Positions 42,084 to 52,575 of a stretch of DNA of 64,000 nt are shown piece by piece. The first letter of the stretch is position 1. Every line of letters starts with the position of its first letter. This stretch comes from Anthracocystis setariae. Taxonomy: Eukaryota > Basidiomycota > Ustilaginomycetes > Ustilaginales > Ustilaginaceae. The notes beneath the pieces are model-generated. The model searched no databases. It was given only the letters and a program-made list of their open reading frames with translations, and had not been told where the DNA came from. The DNA lies in assembly GCA_928724745.1 (NCBI GenBank), contig CAKMXJ010000023.1, forward strand, positions 363,031 through 427,030, read 5' to 3'. The position numbers were made by a program, and so were the translations under genes.

Positions 42084-43244
42084 ATGCTCATCGAGAATAA
42101 GGTAGAATCCTTCGGCAACGCCACCCCTCCACCGACAAAGCAAGAGCAAGCCGAGAACGAAGACCTGCACAGCTTCGATGAGGCAACCCAAGTCTCTCGT
42201 CTGCCAGGTCCTCCCGAGGACCTTCAAGCAGTTGCAGCCACCAAGCCTGCCAGTTCTACTGTGTGGTATCGTTGCGCCATCCAGTCGGAATGGTGTTCCA
42301 CGCCTCAGGTGCCCCATGGAGGCTTCCTAGCTTCGCTTCTTCTCTCTGCTCTGCTTGAGCATCAGTCATCGGAGCAGTATCCAGACCCTCATACGCTCTC
42401 GTTTGACTTTCTCAAGGTTCTATCGCCCGGAGAGGCTTTCATCTCCGTTACGGCTCTAGGCAGGGTCTCGGGAAACTACACTTCGCTCCATACGGATCTG
42501 TACCAGACCCGAAAGGGAAAGGTGCTGCAGGGAGTAAGCGTTCGTGCTAGCTTCGCTGACCTCTCCAAGCAGCGCGGAAAGACGGTGCTTCCCCTGCATT
42601 ACGGAGCGATTTCGAAGCTCGAGGATGTGCCGGTGCCACACCCGCGCTCTTGGTACCTTCCACCGGAACAAGCCATGATTTCGCGCCAGTTGGACCTGCT
42701 CGTCAAGCTCGAGACTCAGCGTCGACCATTTGCCGACTACTTTGTTCGTTTCCATCCGGACGATGTCGATACTCCACAGCAAGAAGATTTTTCGGAGGAG
42801 CTGGCATCAGCTGATACCGCTTCCAGTGGTTATTGGTGCAAGGGCAGCAGGATCCTGCCACTCCGTTCTGCCCATTCGCGAAGGATCGATGTCAAGAGCA
42901 TTCCAATGTTCGCAGATTTCCGCCGCCCCGCCTACGAAAATGTGATCAAGAAAGATGCCTCGCATCCTCATGACGTTCCGACGCGCAAGTACGCCTTCCC
43001 CACCCTTCAGTATACCATTCGATTTTTGGGCAAGCTGCCGAAAGACACGGAATGGCTCCACACACAGTGGAGAGAGACCATCATTGATGGTCGAATCATC
43101 TCCGATGTTTTTGTTTCCACCGAAAAGGAGGCTAAACCCATCGCCATTTGCCAGCTTGACAGTCTCATGTTCGATATGCAGTGGGCTCTCTCCTCGCTTC
43201 CTGCTTCGCACAAGCCTGCGCAGACCGAGAGTTCGCAGCTCTAA
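42084..43244 (+). CDS. Acyl-CoA thioesterase-like protein (double hot-dog), Orf2 candidate
   Basis: 386 residues in one exon. The N-terminal part has WCSTPQVPHGGFLASLLLSA followed by HTLSFDFLKVLSPGEAFISV, the helix-and-strand pattern of a 4HBT/TesB-type hot-dog. The second half (TRKYAFPTLQYTIRFLGKLP, then SDVFVSTEKEAKPIAICQL) looks like the second hot-dog. A role in releasing or selecting the short acyl chain made by Fas2, or in acyl-CoA supply to the acyltransferases, is inferred. Cellobiose-lipid clusters contain accessory genes called orf1 and orf2, and this may be orf2. Its C-terminus ends QTESSQL, a weak match to a peroxisomal signal. Confidence 0.65.
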   Translation: MLIENKVESFGNATPPPTKQEQAENEDLHSFDEATQVSRLPGPPEDLQAVAATKPASSTVWYRCAIQSEWCSTPQVPHGGFLASLLLSALLEHQSSEQYPDPHTLSFDFLKVLSPGEAFISVTALGRVSGNYTSLHTDLYQTRKGKVLQGVSVRASFADLSKQRGKTVLPLHYGAISKLEDVPVPHPRSWYLPPEQAMISRQLDLLVKLETQRRPFADYFVRFHPDDVDTPQQEDFSEELASADTASSGYWCKGSRILPLRSAHSRRIDVKSIPMFADFRRPAYENVIKKDASHPHDVPTRKYAFPTLQYTIRFLGKLPKDTEWLHTQWRETIIDGRIISDVFVSTEKEAKPIAICQLDSLMFDMQWALSSLPASHKPAQTESSQL

Positions 43245-43916
43245 TGCTTCTGGAGCAAAATCTTCCCCTACACCCTGAGCTGGATCTAGAATCAATGTGC
43301 AAGAATTCCGTACCCTTTTGCTTTGACTGTGAACGTTTGAAATGCTCTAGAGGGTGGGAGTTACGCCGGTGCGTAACCTCTCACGCGAGAGATTATCGCA
43401 CGAGTAGCCTTCAAGCCATTCACAGGTTTCGCTGTTGAGGAGTATGGAATACATGTAATTGTGCACGTCCGGTCTGTATATAGCTCACATCAACGTCAAT
43501 GTTCTTCCACGAAATACCATCATCTTGTTATTGGATGCCACACAGCGTGTTGGTGTAGCAGTGCGTCCGTAGTTGCGCCTCGCCGTCATACACTGCGCCG
43601 CACAGAGGAGAGGAAAAAATTCAAGTCCAGCGCATATCAAGTTCTTGGATCGGGCCATTCGATCTTGCTTGGTCACATGACGAAATCCAAGGATCGCCAC
43701 TGACAGGGAGGTTCGGAATTAGCGAGCTGTCACGTTGTGCGAAAAGCGTCATGCGCATTACACCTCGTTTGCTCAGCCATCGCGAGCCATGCACAGGTTC
43801 TTGGTGCGCGGGGCGGAGGAGGGATCCACCCTTTATTGCCCATTGACAATACGTCTCTTCATACCGAACGAGCATCTCAAGGAGGAACTCCTTTATCTTA
43901 CTTAGTATTCGTCACC
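43245..43916. promoter_or_regulatory. SDR gene upstream region
   Basis: 672 bp with no credible gene; holds one perfect ATGCGCAT at 43751. Confidence 0.5.
43751..43758. promoter_or_regulatory. ATGCGCAT palindrome upstream of SDR gene
   Basis: Perfect octamer 166 bp upstream of the start codon at 43917. Confidence 0.6.
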
Positions 43917-44923
43917 ATGACCGTCGATACGAGTAAGGGACCCGTCCTGGTGACCGGGGCTAATGGTGAGTGGACTTGTTGGAGCAAGTGGACGAAGCAA
44001 TGATCTTAGCTGACATCTGGAACTTGACCCGCTGCTTCTGTTGCTTCTTCCACTGTCGTTATTCAGGCTTTGCTGGATCGCACATAGTCTCGGTGCTGCT
44101 TTCGGAAGGTTACATCGTCCACGCCGTTGTGCGACGCCACCAAGCTGGTGACCAACTGAAGTCGACTTTTCCTTTCAGTCGACTTTGCATCTTTGTAGTT
44201 CCCGACTTGACGAAAGCTGATGCTTTGGACGAAGCATACCTAAGCTGCAAGTATGCCATCCATGTAGCCTCGACGGTCCCCACCAAGAATCCGGCGCAAG
44301 GTTGCCAAGGCGGTGTCAGCATCGAGACGACTGTAGCCATTCTGGAGGCTGTGATGGCGGCTGCCTCCAATTTCAATGTCGAGAAAGTCGTTGTTACTTC
44401 GAGCATGTCGACTCATCTGGACCCTGAAGCAGCTATCCTTGACGAAACAACATGGTACACTGCCGACACTACATCCAAGAAGCCGTTCATTCAGTACATG
44501 TCGGCCAAAACCATCGCGGAACGACGTGCGTGGGAATTGTCCTCTTCGTACGGCATTCCACTGACCACGATAGCCCCAGTCTACCTAGGGGGTCCGACCA
44601 TTCTTGTCGGACATGATCCGAGATCTTCCATCTCGAATGAAGCTCTGCTCCGCTGTGTTCAGGACAAAGCGACTTCAAAGGTTCCTGGATGGATCGATGT
44701 AAGGACAGTCGCCCGTCTGCACCTTCTCGCGCTGGAGGGGGAGGAGGCAGTTGGACGCAGGGTGCTTGCATGCACTCACAATACAGGAATGATCAAGATG
44801 GACTGCTCGCTGATGGATAAGCTGCTTGCTCAAGACGATGCTCCAGCTATCGAATTCGAGCAGACTAAGCGTGACCTGCTGGAACAGGTTCATGGTATCA
44901 ACTCAGACTTGGACTCTGTCTGA
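43917..44923 (+). CDS. NAD(P)-dependent reductase/dehydrogenase, extended SDR type
   Basis: Exons 43917-43965 and 44067-44923 with a 101-nt GTGAGT...CAG intron give 301 residues. The splice rebuilds the Rossmann motif TGANGFAGSH, a strong argument for this model. The active-site YxxxK is YMSAK (about residue 181), and HVASTVPTKNPAQG fits the dihydroflavonol-reductase-like branch. It is a little short for that branch (usually about 340). In U. maydis, Uhd1, described as related to short-chain dehydrogenases, is needed for beta-hydroxylation of the short acyl chain. This could be Uhd1, the accessory Orf1, or neither. Confidence 0.78.
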
Positions 44924-45036
44924 TCTTTCACTCTGGTGCTCAACTCGGTTTCCGTATTCTCGACATACAGCTCATTAGATTCAGATCGGCCTACAAAAAT
45001 CCTTTCCAGTAAACGTGAACTGAACGGACAATAGAT

Positions 45037-46407
45037 TCAGATCGGCCTACCCGTGTCTTGCCTTCTGTGACATCGAACCGCGTGCTTCCACCAAGATTTC
45101 CAGCTTCGCTTTCGAACCGTACCGAAAGCGATGGCTACCCATTGGCCACAGACTCCACACTTGCCGTCGGTAGTTTCTTCGTCGTCGTTCCAGATTCTCA
45201 ACTGGATCGGCGCTGCCAATGGTCGACGAGTGGTGCTGCTGATGCCATGCTCGTACTGTAGGTGATACAGATACTGGCTACGCTTCAGCGAAAACCACCC
45301 TGCGTGACCTGCCTCGAGTTCCGCCGGTGTGCAGAAACTGCAAAAGCCCATCCTGTGCAGACCCTGTTCGACTGCTCTGGCATGGCTTCGCTGAATGTAG
45401 CGAGGCGAATAGAGGTCAGAGTTGAACTCGCGCTTGGCCTCTTCCACATAGAGGTCGGGAGAAGTGGGCGGCGAAGGACCCGAGTTGAGAGCGGCTGAGG
45501 CAAATTGCGGAGGATATTGCGGATACGGGATCAGCTCCTCCTTTAGGTTGTCTTCTACCTTGACTTTCCTCCGAAGCTCGATCCGATCGCTGATTGTGTA
45601 TGTCTTTCCGCTATTGATTCGGGTGCGATTCCGGCCTTTGTCGATATCTTCATCTGTCGGTTGGAGGTAATCTTTGTCGATGTTATCCTGGTGGAACGCT
45701 TGCTTGGAATTCGAACGCGCCTGACTGGTCGGTTCACACTGCCTTGGGATAAAGCTTTTCTCGAAGTAACAATCTTCCGTTGGCAATTTTGAGGTCTGTG
45801 CAGGCTTGTTCCTCTTGCTTCTGACTGGGGCTGCTTCCGCCAGCTCCCTCTTGCGTTCATTCGCTTGCGAACCGCCGAATGTCCAGCCTTCCAGGGCAGA
45901 GTAAAGACTCGTTTCGGGAACCACTGGCAAGGGCTTCTCTTGACCGCAAAGGTAAGATGCATCAGCGGTCTCGCCTTTATCGCCAGTCTCCTCTGGTGCG
46001 CCGGCGTGATTCGATGACCAAAGGTAGAGGAGACCCGTTTCGGCTACTGCGGGTAGGCTGGCAATCGCGTTGCGGCGATATTGTCGGAACGCTTGGGGTT
46101 TCGCGACTGAATTGCACTCGCTATGCTCGCAAGTATCAGTAAGGTCAGTCCGAAAAGCGTGAGACTGCTTCCTGGTGGCCTTCGGAGGGAGGATGGAACC
46201 TCTCTGTTCCTTGACTGGCGACGGACCGAATGGATTGAGAAAGTCGCCGAGAGGATGTCGATCAGACAACTTGGTGGTCGGCGACGAGTTTGATGCTGAC
46301 CAGGCGAAAGCTAAGCTGTTCAAGCTGGCGAAAAAGCTAGCTTCTTCCCCCAGCTGGAAAGGCAGTTGCATGCTTGTGCCAGAATGTAGTCCCGCATTGC
46401 TCGTCAT
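45037..46407 (-). CDS. rua1: Rua1-type C2H2 transcription factor, cluster copy (copy 3)
   Basis: 456 residues in one exon from ATG (MTSNAGLHSGTSMQ). The N-terminal 250 residues are polar and disordered. The shared motif is YTISDRIELRR (about 272). The C-terminal module has SDLYSPRYIQRS, finger one (FCSFCTPAELEAG, then YHLQYEHG) and finger two (CGVCGQWVAIAFG, WKHAVRCH), ending TGRPI; copy 1 ends SGCPI. A short insertion after the first C-x2-C sets it apart from copies 1 and 2. Its place between the SDR and ugt1, inside the cluster core, makes it the best candidate for the true pathway activator. Rua1 in U. maydis is required for expression of the whole cluster. Confidence 0.82.
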   Translation of the reverse strand: MTSNAGLHSGTSMQLPFQLGEEASFFASLNSLAFAWSASNSSPTTKLSDRHPLGDFLNPFGPSPVKEQRGSILPPKATRKQSHAFRTDLTDTCEHSECNSVAKPQAFRQYRRNAIASLPAVAETGLLYLWSSNHAGAPEETGDKGETADASYLCGQEKPLPVVPETSLYSALEGWTFGGSQANERKRELAEAAPVRSKRNKPAQTSKLPTEDCYFEKSFIPRQCEPTSQARSNSKQAFHQDNIDKDYLQPTDEDIDKGRNRTRINSGKTYTISDRIELRRKVKVEDNLKEELIPYPQYPPQFASAALNSGPSPPTSPDLYVEEAKREFNSDLYSPRYIQRSHARAVEQGLHRMGFCSFCTPAELEAGHAGWFSLKRSQYLYHLQYEHGISSTTRRPLAAPIQLRIWNDDEETTDGKCGVCGQWVAIAFGTVRKRSWKSWWKHAVRCHRRQDTGRPI

Positions 46408-47289
46408 TGTTGTTCAGCTCGTTCGCCACTGTATGTGACATAGCGTTCACCAAGGGAGAAAAGGGTGACGTGAATTCTGTGCGATTTGTTCACGTCCTGC
46501 GGTGTCGATGGGCAAGGTAAGGTCGGGGTAAGGTTGAACTGGGTCGAGATTCTGGTCCAAGAGGACAAGCAAGTTAAGCTACGTACAGCATGGTACAGTA
46601 TAAATCACTACATCAGGAAAGCATCTGCATGTTCGCTCTCAGCTTCGTCTGTACTCATTCAGTGATGTCGCATCAATCACAGATCAACAGTCGTTGACAA
46701 TTATCGAGAGTCACGATGCACCGCATTTCCGAGGCTCTGAATGAAAAGGTCCGTGGCAAAGTCTAGCTCACCAGCTGCTTTCGGACTACATTCGGTGCAA
46801 ACCTTGGCCATGAGGAAGCAGTGGTACTTCTATGCGAACTCTGACCACGGTTCAAGTATCGACGAAAGCCGAGGCATGTCAAACAGAAAAAAAAAAAAAA
46901 GAGTTCGATATGCATCATGCACACGAGCAAGCTAAGTGGTCGCCCCTCCTTTTGGCTCGAAGGCTTAGTCGTATCTCTGCAAACGTCTATGAAGGAATGG
47001 AACGCGGCTGATACCCACAGGTAAGCCCTCCTCTCATGACACTGGCCCGGCTCGATTCACTCCTTGCCACTCAATAGATGGTGGGACGGTGGGGGTAGAA
47101 GTCGAGATGCCGAGAGGAAAAGGTACAATTAGGATGTGTATGAGGCACAGACTGCCTCGCTTCATTTCAATCTTTGCGAGACATCGGAAGAGATCAATGC
47201 GAGTCAGAAAATATCCGAGATGAAGTAAAACGAAGAGGATGCGTACATGCAGAGCAGTGAAGAACCAAAAGGGTCTTGAGTATGTCGGA
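46408..47289. other. rua1 upstream region / ugt1 3' flank
   Basis: No clear gene. TATAAAT at 46600-46606 (+ strand) is followed by a 16-codon ORF at 46715. A poly-A run lies at 46888-46901. No perfect ATGCGCAT is present, so rua1 itself may not be under the same site. Confidence 0.4.
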
Positions 47290-49023
47290 CTAGAGAAAGA
47301 TGACTTCACCTCGCAACCTCTCCACTTTTAAGGCCTCTTTGAGCTTCTTCGCCTCGCGCGTCAGCCTGGCGCCCTGCCCGCTCGTTCGACGGCAACAAGC
47401 GATGCCCTGTTCAAAGTTTCGAACAAATTCTGCCAGGTCCATCTTAGCCGCCGTCTTGAACCTGAATGCCACGGAGGCGCTTTCAAGGAGGTAAGCGTTG
47501 AAAAGTTGATCACCGAAGAAGGGGAGAATCAACAAAGGTTTTCCAGCCAGCATGGCTTCTTGACAGCTGTTCCAGCCTCCGTGACTCAGGAACCATCCGA
47601 CGGAAGGATGCTGCAAAACAAAATGCTGGTCGACCCAATTGGTGAGCATTGCACTACCAGAGGCAAGAAGCTGAGATTCGAGCTCCAACACCTTAGGAGC
47701 AAAGGCTGGAGGACAGGACGAGACCAGATCCTTGCTTCCGCCAAACGTGAACAGCAGGCGGAAGTTAGGGTTGATTCGCGTCTCATCTACGAAGATTCGC
47801 AGCATCTCGACGAGCTGAGCCGGCTGCGGTCGGAACATGGTGCCGAAAGAGATGTAGACGACAGAGCCAGCTGGTGAAGAAGCCAGGAAATTTTCAACGT
47901 GGGCAACACTCTGGGCCTTTCCATCACTCGAAGACCTGTCCTCGTCCATCCTTGGCGAACGAGGAGGCGTTCGTGGAGGTGTGATGGGTCGCGACTGGGT
48001 CTCCCGCTCACCGTTGCCCTCGGACTGAAGCTTCGCGGCGAGCTTCTCACCCTTCTGAACAAAGCCAGAGAACATGACCGGACCGACGATGCCGATGTTC
48101 TTGAAAGGAAGCACGATACGAAGGTATTCGAGCTCTCGCGCCTCAACCGCAAGATGGGTGTTGATGAGCACGGTATGGCTTGCATCTACGAGCTTTTGGA
48201 TCTCGATGAGCGAAGGGGTGATAGGCAGGCTCAGCAGCCAATCTTTGGCCAGTGCGGCCATTTCCGTCTCTTCAATGGAGCCCATACGACTTCCTGGGAT
48301 CTGGTATCCTCCACTCCATCGCCTGCCCAGAAGCTTTTCCTTGAGCACGCCGTCGTTGCGATCCACCTCGGGGTTGCTGTTGCAATATTGGTTCCAAAGC
48401 CTTTCGATGGCACCAAAGCCACCGATCGACCTTGGACCCAGCATGCGTGTGACAAAAGTAGAGGCGTTGTCGAAGAAGGTCACCATCCTGAGTGTGGCAG
48501 TGTGCTTGCGTACAATGTCGACCATACCAGGAAGCATCCAGTTGACGATGATGGAGCTAGGGCTGCCAGCCTCGCAAGCCGAAAGGAGGACGCTGCCATC
48601 TTCTGGATCATGGAGATCTTGGTTGGCCAAGATAGTGGGGAAGATTTCGGCAAATTTCTCGCGAACGAGGGTCGCAGCCTGCATGGTGAGGATGACTTCG
48701 GGCTCAGGTCGATCATCCGAGGCGTCGCGCGCTCCAGCTGCTGATGTGGCATTCTTGGCATCCTCGCGATTGGTAAACTCCTCGAGGACATCCTTGGCGG
48801 GCAAGCCTGTTCCAAAAAGTCGAAGCCTATCGCCAAATCGCTCAGAGCTCAAGTGCTCCGAGATGGCTAGGCGCTGAAGAAGGGCGATCTGCATCTTACT
48901 GCAGACGAACGTGATCGTTAGATTGGAACTCTTGTTGAGGAGCGCAGCTGCGTAGTCCAGCATGGGTCGGGCATGGCCGACAGCCGGCCAGCAGACCATC
49001 AGGATATGATCAGGCTGTGTCAT
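47290..49023 (-). CDS. ugt1: UDP-glucosyltransferase (GT1 family), Ugt1-like
   Basis: 577 residues from the first ATG in the frame (MTQPDHILMVCWPAVGHARP). The frame is open upstream but has no ATG, and a TATATA-like element at about 49170 supports this start. The N-terminal GHxxP-like segment (VGHARPMLDYAAAL) is the acceptor-side motif. The UDP-sugar-binding signature lies around residue 465: NWVDQHFVLQHPSVGWFLSHG, then GWNSCQEAMLAGKPLLILP and FFGDQLFNAYLLE. A polar insert (residues about 330-370, RSPRMDEDRSSSDGK) is not part of the core fold. In the ustilagic-acid pathway Ugt1 adds two glucose units to the hydroxy fatty acid to build the cellobiose head. Confidence 0.88.
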   Translation of the reverse strand: MTQPDHILMVCWPAVGHARPMLDYAAALLNKSSNLTITFVCSKMQIALLQRLAISEHLSSERFGDRLRLFGTGLPAKDVLEEFTNREDAKNATSAAGARDASDDRPEPEVILTMQAATLVREKFAEIFPTILANQDLHDPEDGSVLLSACEAGSPSSIIVNWMLPGMVDIVRKHTATLRMVTFFDNASTFVTRMLGPRSIGGFGAIERLWNQYCNSNPEVDRNDGVLKEKLLGRRWSGGYQIPGSRMGSIEETEMAALAKDWLLSLPITPSLIEIQKLVDASHTVLINTHLAVEARELEYLRIVLPFKNIGIVGPVMFSGFVQKGEKLAAKLQSEGNGERETQSRPITPPRTPPRSPRMDEDRSSSDGKAQSVAHVENFLASSPAGSVVYISFGTMFRPQPAQLVEMLRIFVDETRINPNFRLLFTFGGSKDLVSSCPPAFAPKVLELESQLLASGSAMLTNWVDQHFVLQHPSVGWFLSHGGWNSCQEAMLAGKPLLILPFFGDQLFNAYLLESASVAFRFKTAAKMDLAEFVRNFEQGIACCRRTSGQGARLTREAKKLKEALKVERLRGEVIFL

Positions 49024-50011
49024 GGAGGGCACCGAGGCTGGTATTGGGCGACCTGTGGGGGGGTAAAGAAAGGAATGAAAGACGGTTGAAGGGGAACTGA
49101 TGGCAGCTCCGTGGTATGAAGGTCGTCCGTAGAAAGAGATGTGTGAGTGCCAAGACTTCTCACAATCGTTATATACCTCATTAGGTCTAAAGCAGTGAGC
49201 TCTATTGGAGCCTTGGCTGTGACCACTTGTCGAAGTCGGACCCACTTCGGCTAAGTGCCATGCAAGCTCCTTCACGCCATGCGGTTGAACTCGAGTTCAC
49301 TTGCTCGGGTGCATAGCGAAACATTTCGGCTCGACCTTGCCAGAGCTTGCAGAATCCGCACATGTGAGAGACGCATTTCGAAGGGGCCTTACGGGCGGCA
49401 GTCTCTTGATGGGATGCGGCATGATTGCTAGGTATCTCTGTGCATACCAGGTTCTTTGCTGCACAGTACACTGGAACACGGCTGGAAGTTGTGCGCGATA
49501 AAATAGTTCAGTATGCGCCGCCCAAATTCTCTGGTGCGGGTTTCTTGCGTCTCTGGCGCTCGCCACGGATCCACAACCAAGGTGCCTAAGGTCTGTACCA
49601 AGCACAACCTATCTTCGAGGTGCTTGGATGCTGTGTACGCCTTCTCTAGCCTGGTTTCGAGCTTCAGTAGCTGTCTGTCTGCTGTCTGGCCATTTTCCGG
49701 AGCTCACGACCTAGAAACGTCCTCCACAGAGTCGCGCGGTCACACATGGCCTGCTTCTGCTCTCGACACCAAGTTGCGCTCAGTTTATCAGGGAGCAGCC
49801 GAAGCAGCGACGGAAGCACATCTTGTACCGTATCACTACAATGGGCAAAAGCAATGTTCGATAGCTCGCAAACTTCTTGATTGCCAGGGCTGTTTACGAT
49901 TTGCTACGTGCTTCGAATTGAAGGGAGACTACGACGGAGAACACAGGCTCTGGAATGGGATGGACTACGACATGAGCTTAGGGCCCGGTGATGACATATA
50001 GCAGATACTTT
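49024..50011. promoter_or_regulatory. ugt1 upstream region
   Basis: 988 bp without a credible gene. TATA-like TTATATAC at 49169-49176. Only a 6/8 match to the octamer (ATGCGCCG, 49513) was found. Confidence 0.45.
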
Positions 50012-51277
50012 CTATTTTGCCTTTTCTTCTTCAGCCTCGAATTCGGCGAGCTTTTCGAGCGCCGCCTGTCGAGCACGGACTCGATCCCCATTGAAGGTCG
50101 AGACAGTCTCCTTGGTCCATGCTTTGAAGGTCTTGTTGGTTTTGAAGATGGCGTCAAGCAAGCCGACAGGGCCATAATTCTCGGTGTTGAAATAGTGGTG
50201 CCAGTCGTGTACCAAAGCGCAGGTCAAGAAGGGAACTGTCAAAATCAATGCAAGGGGATGTTGTCAGTTTTGCAGGTCAGGTCAGGTCAGGTCACGCCGC
50301 TGTAGAGTTCTCTAGTGTAACTTACTGTTGTAACCACTGTGTTGGGCGTGAGTTCCGATCAAGAGGCCATGGAAGAAGAGGTACTGAACACTGAGGTGGG
50401 ATCGTGTGATCAAAAGACCAACGAGGATGGGAAGCAGGTTGCTAAAGTAGTGTTCAAGGGGATGGGCGTATGTGGAAGCACCTGCAATCGGAGCACTGAA
50501 CTCGTGATGCTTCTTGTGAATGTACTTGTAGATCCTGGGATGATGAAGCGCTCGGTGCACGGTGTAAAAACCGATATCCTCGGCGAGAAGACAGACGATC
50601 CACTGTCCAACGAGCATCTTTCCCGAAGGCAGAGTTTCGTAAGTGGTCTGGATGCCTCGCCATTCGGCCAGAGGGTAGTAGATGAGGTTGGAAATCGTGT
50701 TGACGACAACCATGTTGAAAAGCACAGTAGGCATCATCTTCTTGTACTGTGCCAGGGTAGGCGGCTTGTGGGGCTGAATGCGGTACCTTGCGAGCCACGA
50801 GGGTCGACCGGTAAGATCACAGAACGCAAAGATGCCGACCAGCAGCATCTGGCTGACCGAGGTCAGGATCCAGGTATGAACCGTGTGAATTGTGAAGCGG
50901 TCGTATGTGTTGAGCCAGTCATAGAAAGGCTTGGCGTAGGAAGACTTGTTGAACAAGATAGCCAAGGTGATGGTGATAATGTGAGGGGTGAGGCCCATGA
51001 CCTTGGTATTGTCGTAAGCCTTCTCGAGGAAGCCCCAGTTGCGCTTTGCTCGTAGACGCTCCTCGGTTGGGGTTAAGCTGAACCCCAACCCAGGGAATGC
51101 TTGCTGTCTTCCATTCGCGTTTGTCTTGCCCACGGGCTCGGAAGCCGAAGCGGATAAAGACTGGAGATGGGGACAAGTAGTGGCAGCATTGCGCAGCTTG
51201 AGATCACCGTAGTGACCATGCACGAAAGCGCCAGGAGTCGACGCAAATGCGTTGATCGTAGCAGTTTGGGTGCTCAT
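50012..51277 (-). CDS. ahd1: Fatty-acid/sterol hydroxylase superfamily enzyme, Ahd1/Fhd1-type
   Basis: Exons 51277-50326 and 50235-50012 with a 90-nt GTAAGT...CAG intron give 391 residues. The start is the ATG of MSTQTATINAF. Histidine boxes of the di-iron superfamily appear in order: HRALHH, HKKHHE, and HDWHHY just after the splice junction. Hydrophobic segments (residues about 95-210) suggest four membrane passes in the ER. In U. maydis, Ahd1 alpha-hydroxylates the long fatty acid of ustilagic acid. The intron contains a CAGGT pentamer repeated four times, and a TATATA element lies about 75 bp upstream of the start. Confidence 0.85.
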
Positions 51278-52575
51278 TTTGGTGTCCAAGGTGAGTATCA
51301 GGAGCAGGGCTAAGTCTCTGCTGACACTGGCGAGATGAGCTCAGCTAGTTATATATCATTTTGTTGGTCTCATGGCATGGCTAACGGTGTCAGCGCCTAT
51401 GCTTCCCATGGTGAGCCAAAGTAGCAGAAGTCACTCGATAGGTGCATTTCAGCATGCGGTGGTCATCGTTCTGGGACACATGCGAGGGAGCGAGGAGTTT
51501 CGCAACAAGTTGGCTATGCGCATGTCTGTGGCGGACGAACAGACGGCAGTTGTAACAATCTCACATAGAAAGTGGCAAATAAAATGGATTGGAGCTCAAC
51601 TTCGTCGTCCAGCATCATCGGAACAAAAGGTGAGCATGCCTGGAGAGGAATGTGATACGGTACCCTGGAGCCACGTCAGTCGGGTGTGGCTTCGGCACTG
51701 CGAGCGAAGAAGGCTTTGATTGGAGTACCGAGTGGGACCAAGGGCCGACCCACACTCCGAACAGTAGATATGCGTGATGCGGTGGATGGACTGCAACAAA
51801 GCTCAGCGTTGCATTGTGCTGTACCGTGCTGCCTCTGTCACCCAATAGTCCAGGGCATTCTTTCAGACCGAGTGGTGCGAGTGTGCAATGCAAACCCCCC
51901 AAACGAAGATATACAGTAGTAGTTAGGTTGCGTCTAGATGGTGGTTAGCAACAGATGCCGGCGGTCGGTGAGATTTCGTCATCGCCACCACGACTGTACT
52001 GATTGCTTTATCTTCGCCGCTCGAGACCTAAGTCGACTGTGAGACCCTTGGAAAAGGTCGAATTGATATTGTCTAACTACATCAAATTCAACCAATATAA
52101 CAAATCCAATACAAGTCGGAGCTGCACGTTCCACAGCATCCCATTGTCCAGCTCGGCTAACAGCCTCGCGTCCAACAATGCCGAAGTGCTGCTTATTGCA
52201 AAGCAAACTCCCGGTCAAGGTCCCGAAGACGCCCCGACCTACTGCTCCCCCTGCCTCGAGTGAGCCCTGAACAACCACAGTGGCTCGTGTGTACGTACTA
52301 TTGATCACGCATGTTCATGCAATGCAAGCTTGTTCTCGACGGGTTGCATCAAGACAATTCTCCGCACTCCGCTCATGCTCGATACCCGGAGGAAGCTACG
52401 AATGGTTCTACGTACCGAACAACTTGATTCCGTACCCTTGTTTCTGTAGCTCCTTCATCCTAGATAAAAGGGCCGTCGATTGACCCATCAACTTCTCTTT
52501 CTCCCAAACCAACCACTCGGCATCGACCTGGCCATCTCTTCTTGCATACGGTCTTCATCCTCCACTCCGATCGAG
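51278..52575. other. ahd1 promoter and cluster border
   Basis: Includes TTATATATCA at 51350-51359 and one ATGCGCAT. The rest shows no gene and probably forms the right border of the cluster. Confidence 0.5.
51516..51523. promoter_or_regulatory. ATGCGCAT palindrome upstream of ahd1
   Basis: Perfect octamer 239 bp upstream of the ahd1 start codon. Confidence 0.6.

Noticed and set aside
49024..49275. N-terminal extension of ugt1
   Set aside because: The open frame has no ATG before 49023 and contains the likely TATA element, so it is upstream DNA.
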